In this document: positions 7,578 to 8,153 of the stretch, piece by piece
Layout: each line of letters starts with the position of its first letter
Position numbering within the stretch: the first letter of the stretch is position 1
From: JACDAL01 sp035646635
GTDB taxonomy: Bacteria; Actinomycetota; CADDZG01; WHSQ01
NCBI GenBank assembly: GCA_035646635.1
Contig: DASRPA010000068.1
Location: forward strand, 1 to 8,153
Length of the DNA: 8,153 nucleotides
Direction: 5' to 3'
The notes under the pieces: generated by a model
Told to the model about the DNA's origin: nothing
The model's input: only the letters and a program-made list of their open reading frames with translations
The model's database searches: none
Made by a program: the position numbers and the translations under genes

Positions 7578-7879
7578 AGGCGGGACGCAAAGGCCTCGTC
7601 GGTCCCTCTGAGCTTGGGGCGTTCGAGGGTCACGGGCCCGGCGGTGGTCTTGACCGTCACCGGGGCATAGCCGTTGCGGGAGCCCTCTCTGGTCCGCTCG
7701 CCACGGACGTAGCGCTCCCGGCCCAAGAACTCCGTGACCTCTGACTCGATGGCGATCTGTATCACCAGGCGGGTAGTGACCCGGCCGACCTCCTCCAGGA
7801 CCTCGGCGAGGTCGCGCTCGGAAGAAAAAAGCTCGTCAATCTCGGCGCGGATGCGCTCGGTGGGGGATACTCGTTTCAC
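7532..7879 (-). pseudogene. IS256/mutator-family transposase, N-terminal fragment
   Basis: The reverse strand encodes 115 residues from a GTG at 7879, with AAAGGAGA (7888-7895 in + coordinates) about 8 nt upstream. The segment VTEFLGRERYVRGER, followed by SRNGYAPVTVKTTAGPVTLE and RPKLRG, is the typical N-terminal DNA-binding region of Transposase_mut proteins, which are normally about 400 residues. Similarity ends near residue 101 (DEAFASRL). The last 14 residues look foreign, and the DDE catalytic domain is entirely missing, so it cannot transpose by itself. It faces the atp operon head-on. Confidence 0.85.
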
Positions 7880-7978
7880 GGACGTAGTCTCCTTTCGCTA
7901 GCTTCCAGGGCTGTTGATTGGAGCCTACGTCCGTCGCCTTCTCAGGCCCGGTTTTTACACCGGAGATGGGTCGCTACC
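7578..7978 (-). mobile_element. Remnant of an IS256-family insertion sequence
   Basis: This comprises the transposase 5' end plus its upstream region. On the - strand the outer part reads GGTAGCGACCC (7968-7978) then GGTGTAAAAACC (7950-7961), resembling the terminal sequence style of IS256-family elements, so the element's left end is probably near or just beyond 7978. No matching right-hand terminal repeat is visible near the atpC break. The element is therefore incomplete, and its boundaries are approximate. Confidence 0.55.
7878..7934 (-). promoter_or_regulatory. Hairpin covering the transposase ribosome-binding site and start
   Basis: Bases 7878-7892 pair with 7920-7934 over 15 positions with one mismatch (7888 with 7924), around a 27-nt loop. 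In the - strand transcript the stem includes the GGAG core of the ribosome-binding site and the first bases of the GTG start codon. Such hairpins are known in several insertion sequences, where they keep transcripts entering from outside from being translated. The role here is inferred. Confidence 0.6.
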
Positions 7979-8002
7979 GACCTGCTACAGTCCCTACTAC
8001 AA

Positions 8003-8052
8003 GCTTAGTGAGGGGTGGTGTCGGAGCGCTTAGTGAGGGGTGGTGTCGGAGC
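8003..8052. repeat. Perfect 25-bp tandem duplication
   Basis: The 25-bp unit beginning GCTTAGTGAGGGG and ending TGTCGGAGC is present twice without a gap (8003-8027 and 8028-8052), with no mismatch. It lies just outside the probable insertion-sequence end. It codes for nothing I recognise. It might be duplicated element ends, operator-like sites or a slippage product. Confidence 0.9.
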
Positions 8053-8153
8053 AGGGTGTCGACCTCGGGGGAGGGCATGGCTCGCAGAAGGACAGAGAGG
8101 GCAGAGAGCGTCGCTTGTCGCCATGCCCCGTGAGCCCTCCTCTGGAATTTCTT
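8053..8153. other. Unassigned tail with a small inverted repeat
   Basis: I find no recognisable gene here. GGGCATGG (8073-8080) is the reverse complement of CCATGCCC (8121-8128), and GGAGGGC (8070-8076) could alternatively pair with GCCCTCC (8134-8140). The inverted repeat may belong to the edge of another mobile element cut by the window end. Confidence 0.35.

Noticed and set aside
8003..8052. CRISPR array
   Set aside because: The two units are directly adjacent with no spacers, so this is a simple tandem duplication.
7918..8133. 71-residue + strand open frame over the insertion-sequence edge
   Set aside because: It crosses the element's upstream region and the tandem repeat, has no family resemblance and no convincing ribosome-binding site.

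Overview
This window holds one nearly complete F-type (F1Fo) ATP synthase operon, read entirely on the + strand, followed by a disrupted end with insertion-sequence debris. The high-GC coding sequence, the gene order atpZ-like / atpI / atpB-E-F-H-A-G-D-(C) and the style of the alpha and beta subunits suggest an actinobacterium (Actinomycetota) or a close high-GC relative. It is probably not a mycobacterium, because b and delta are separate genes and not a fusion. The lineage is inferred from protein style only.

Region 1-237 is regulatory. Bases 1-72 form a perfect 32-bp inverted repeat around an 8-nt loop. Each arm contains a full match to the consensus operator of the NADH-sensing repressor Rex (TTGTGAA-N4-TTCACAA). 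The right-hand operator carries a -35-like hexamer, with a -10-like hexamer 16 bp downstream, so a bound repressor would cover the apparent operon promoter. A leader of about 140 nt with small GC-rich hairpins leads to the first gene.

Region 238-7436 is the operon. Two small membrane proteins (AtpZ-like and AtpI-like) come first, then the Fo subunits a, c and b, then the F1 subunits delta, alpha, gamma and beta. Most junctions are tight: ATGA at atpZ/atpI and TGATG or TAATG at atpF/atpH and atpD/atpC. Catalytic and proton-path residues are intact in a, c, alpha and beta, and the c subunit looks proton-type. The one wide internal gap (atpH-atpA, about 196 bp) is filled end to end by an unrecognised 65-codon open frame of doubtful reality. 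Subunit a has an acidic/His-rich tail, alpha has a tail of about 50 acidic residues, gamma has an acidic insert and beta has an acidic N-terminus.

Region 7436-8153 is disrupted. atpC (epsilon) starts normally but keeps only about 31 native codons. About 47 bp of unassigned sequence follow, then the 5' part of an IS256/mutator-family transposase on the - strand, whose ribosome-binding site lies in a long hairpin. Beyond it are a perfect 25-bp tandem duplication and an unassigned tail. Either the operon really lost its epsilon gene here, or the sequence was misjoined at a repeat. I see no new multi-gene system. The most interesting signals are the twin Rex-type operators, the broken epsilon gene and the hairpin over the transposase start.
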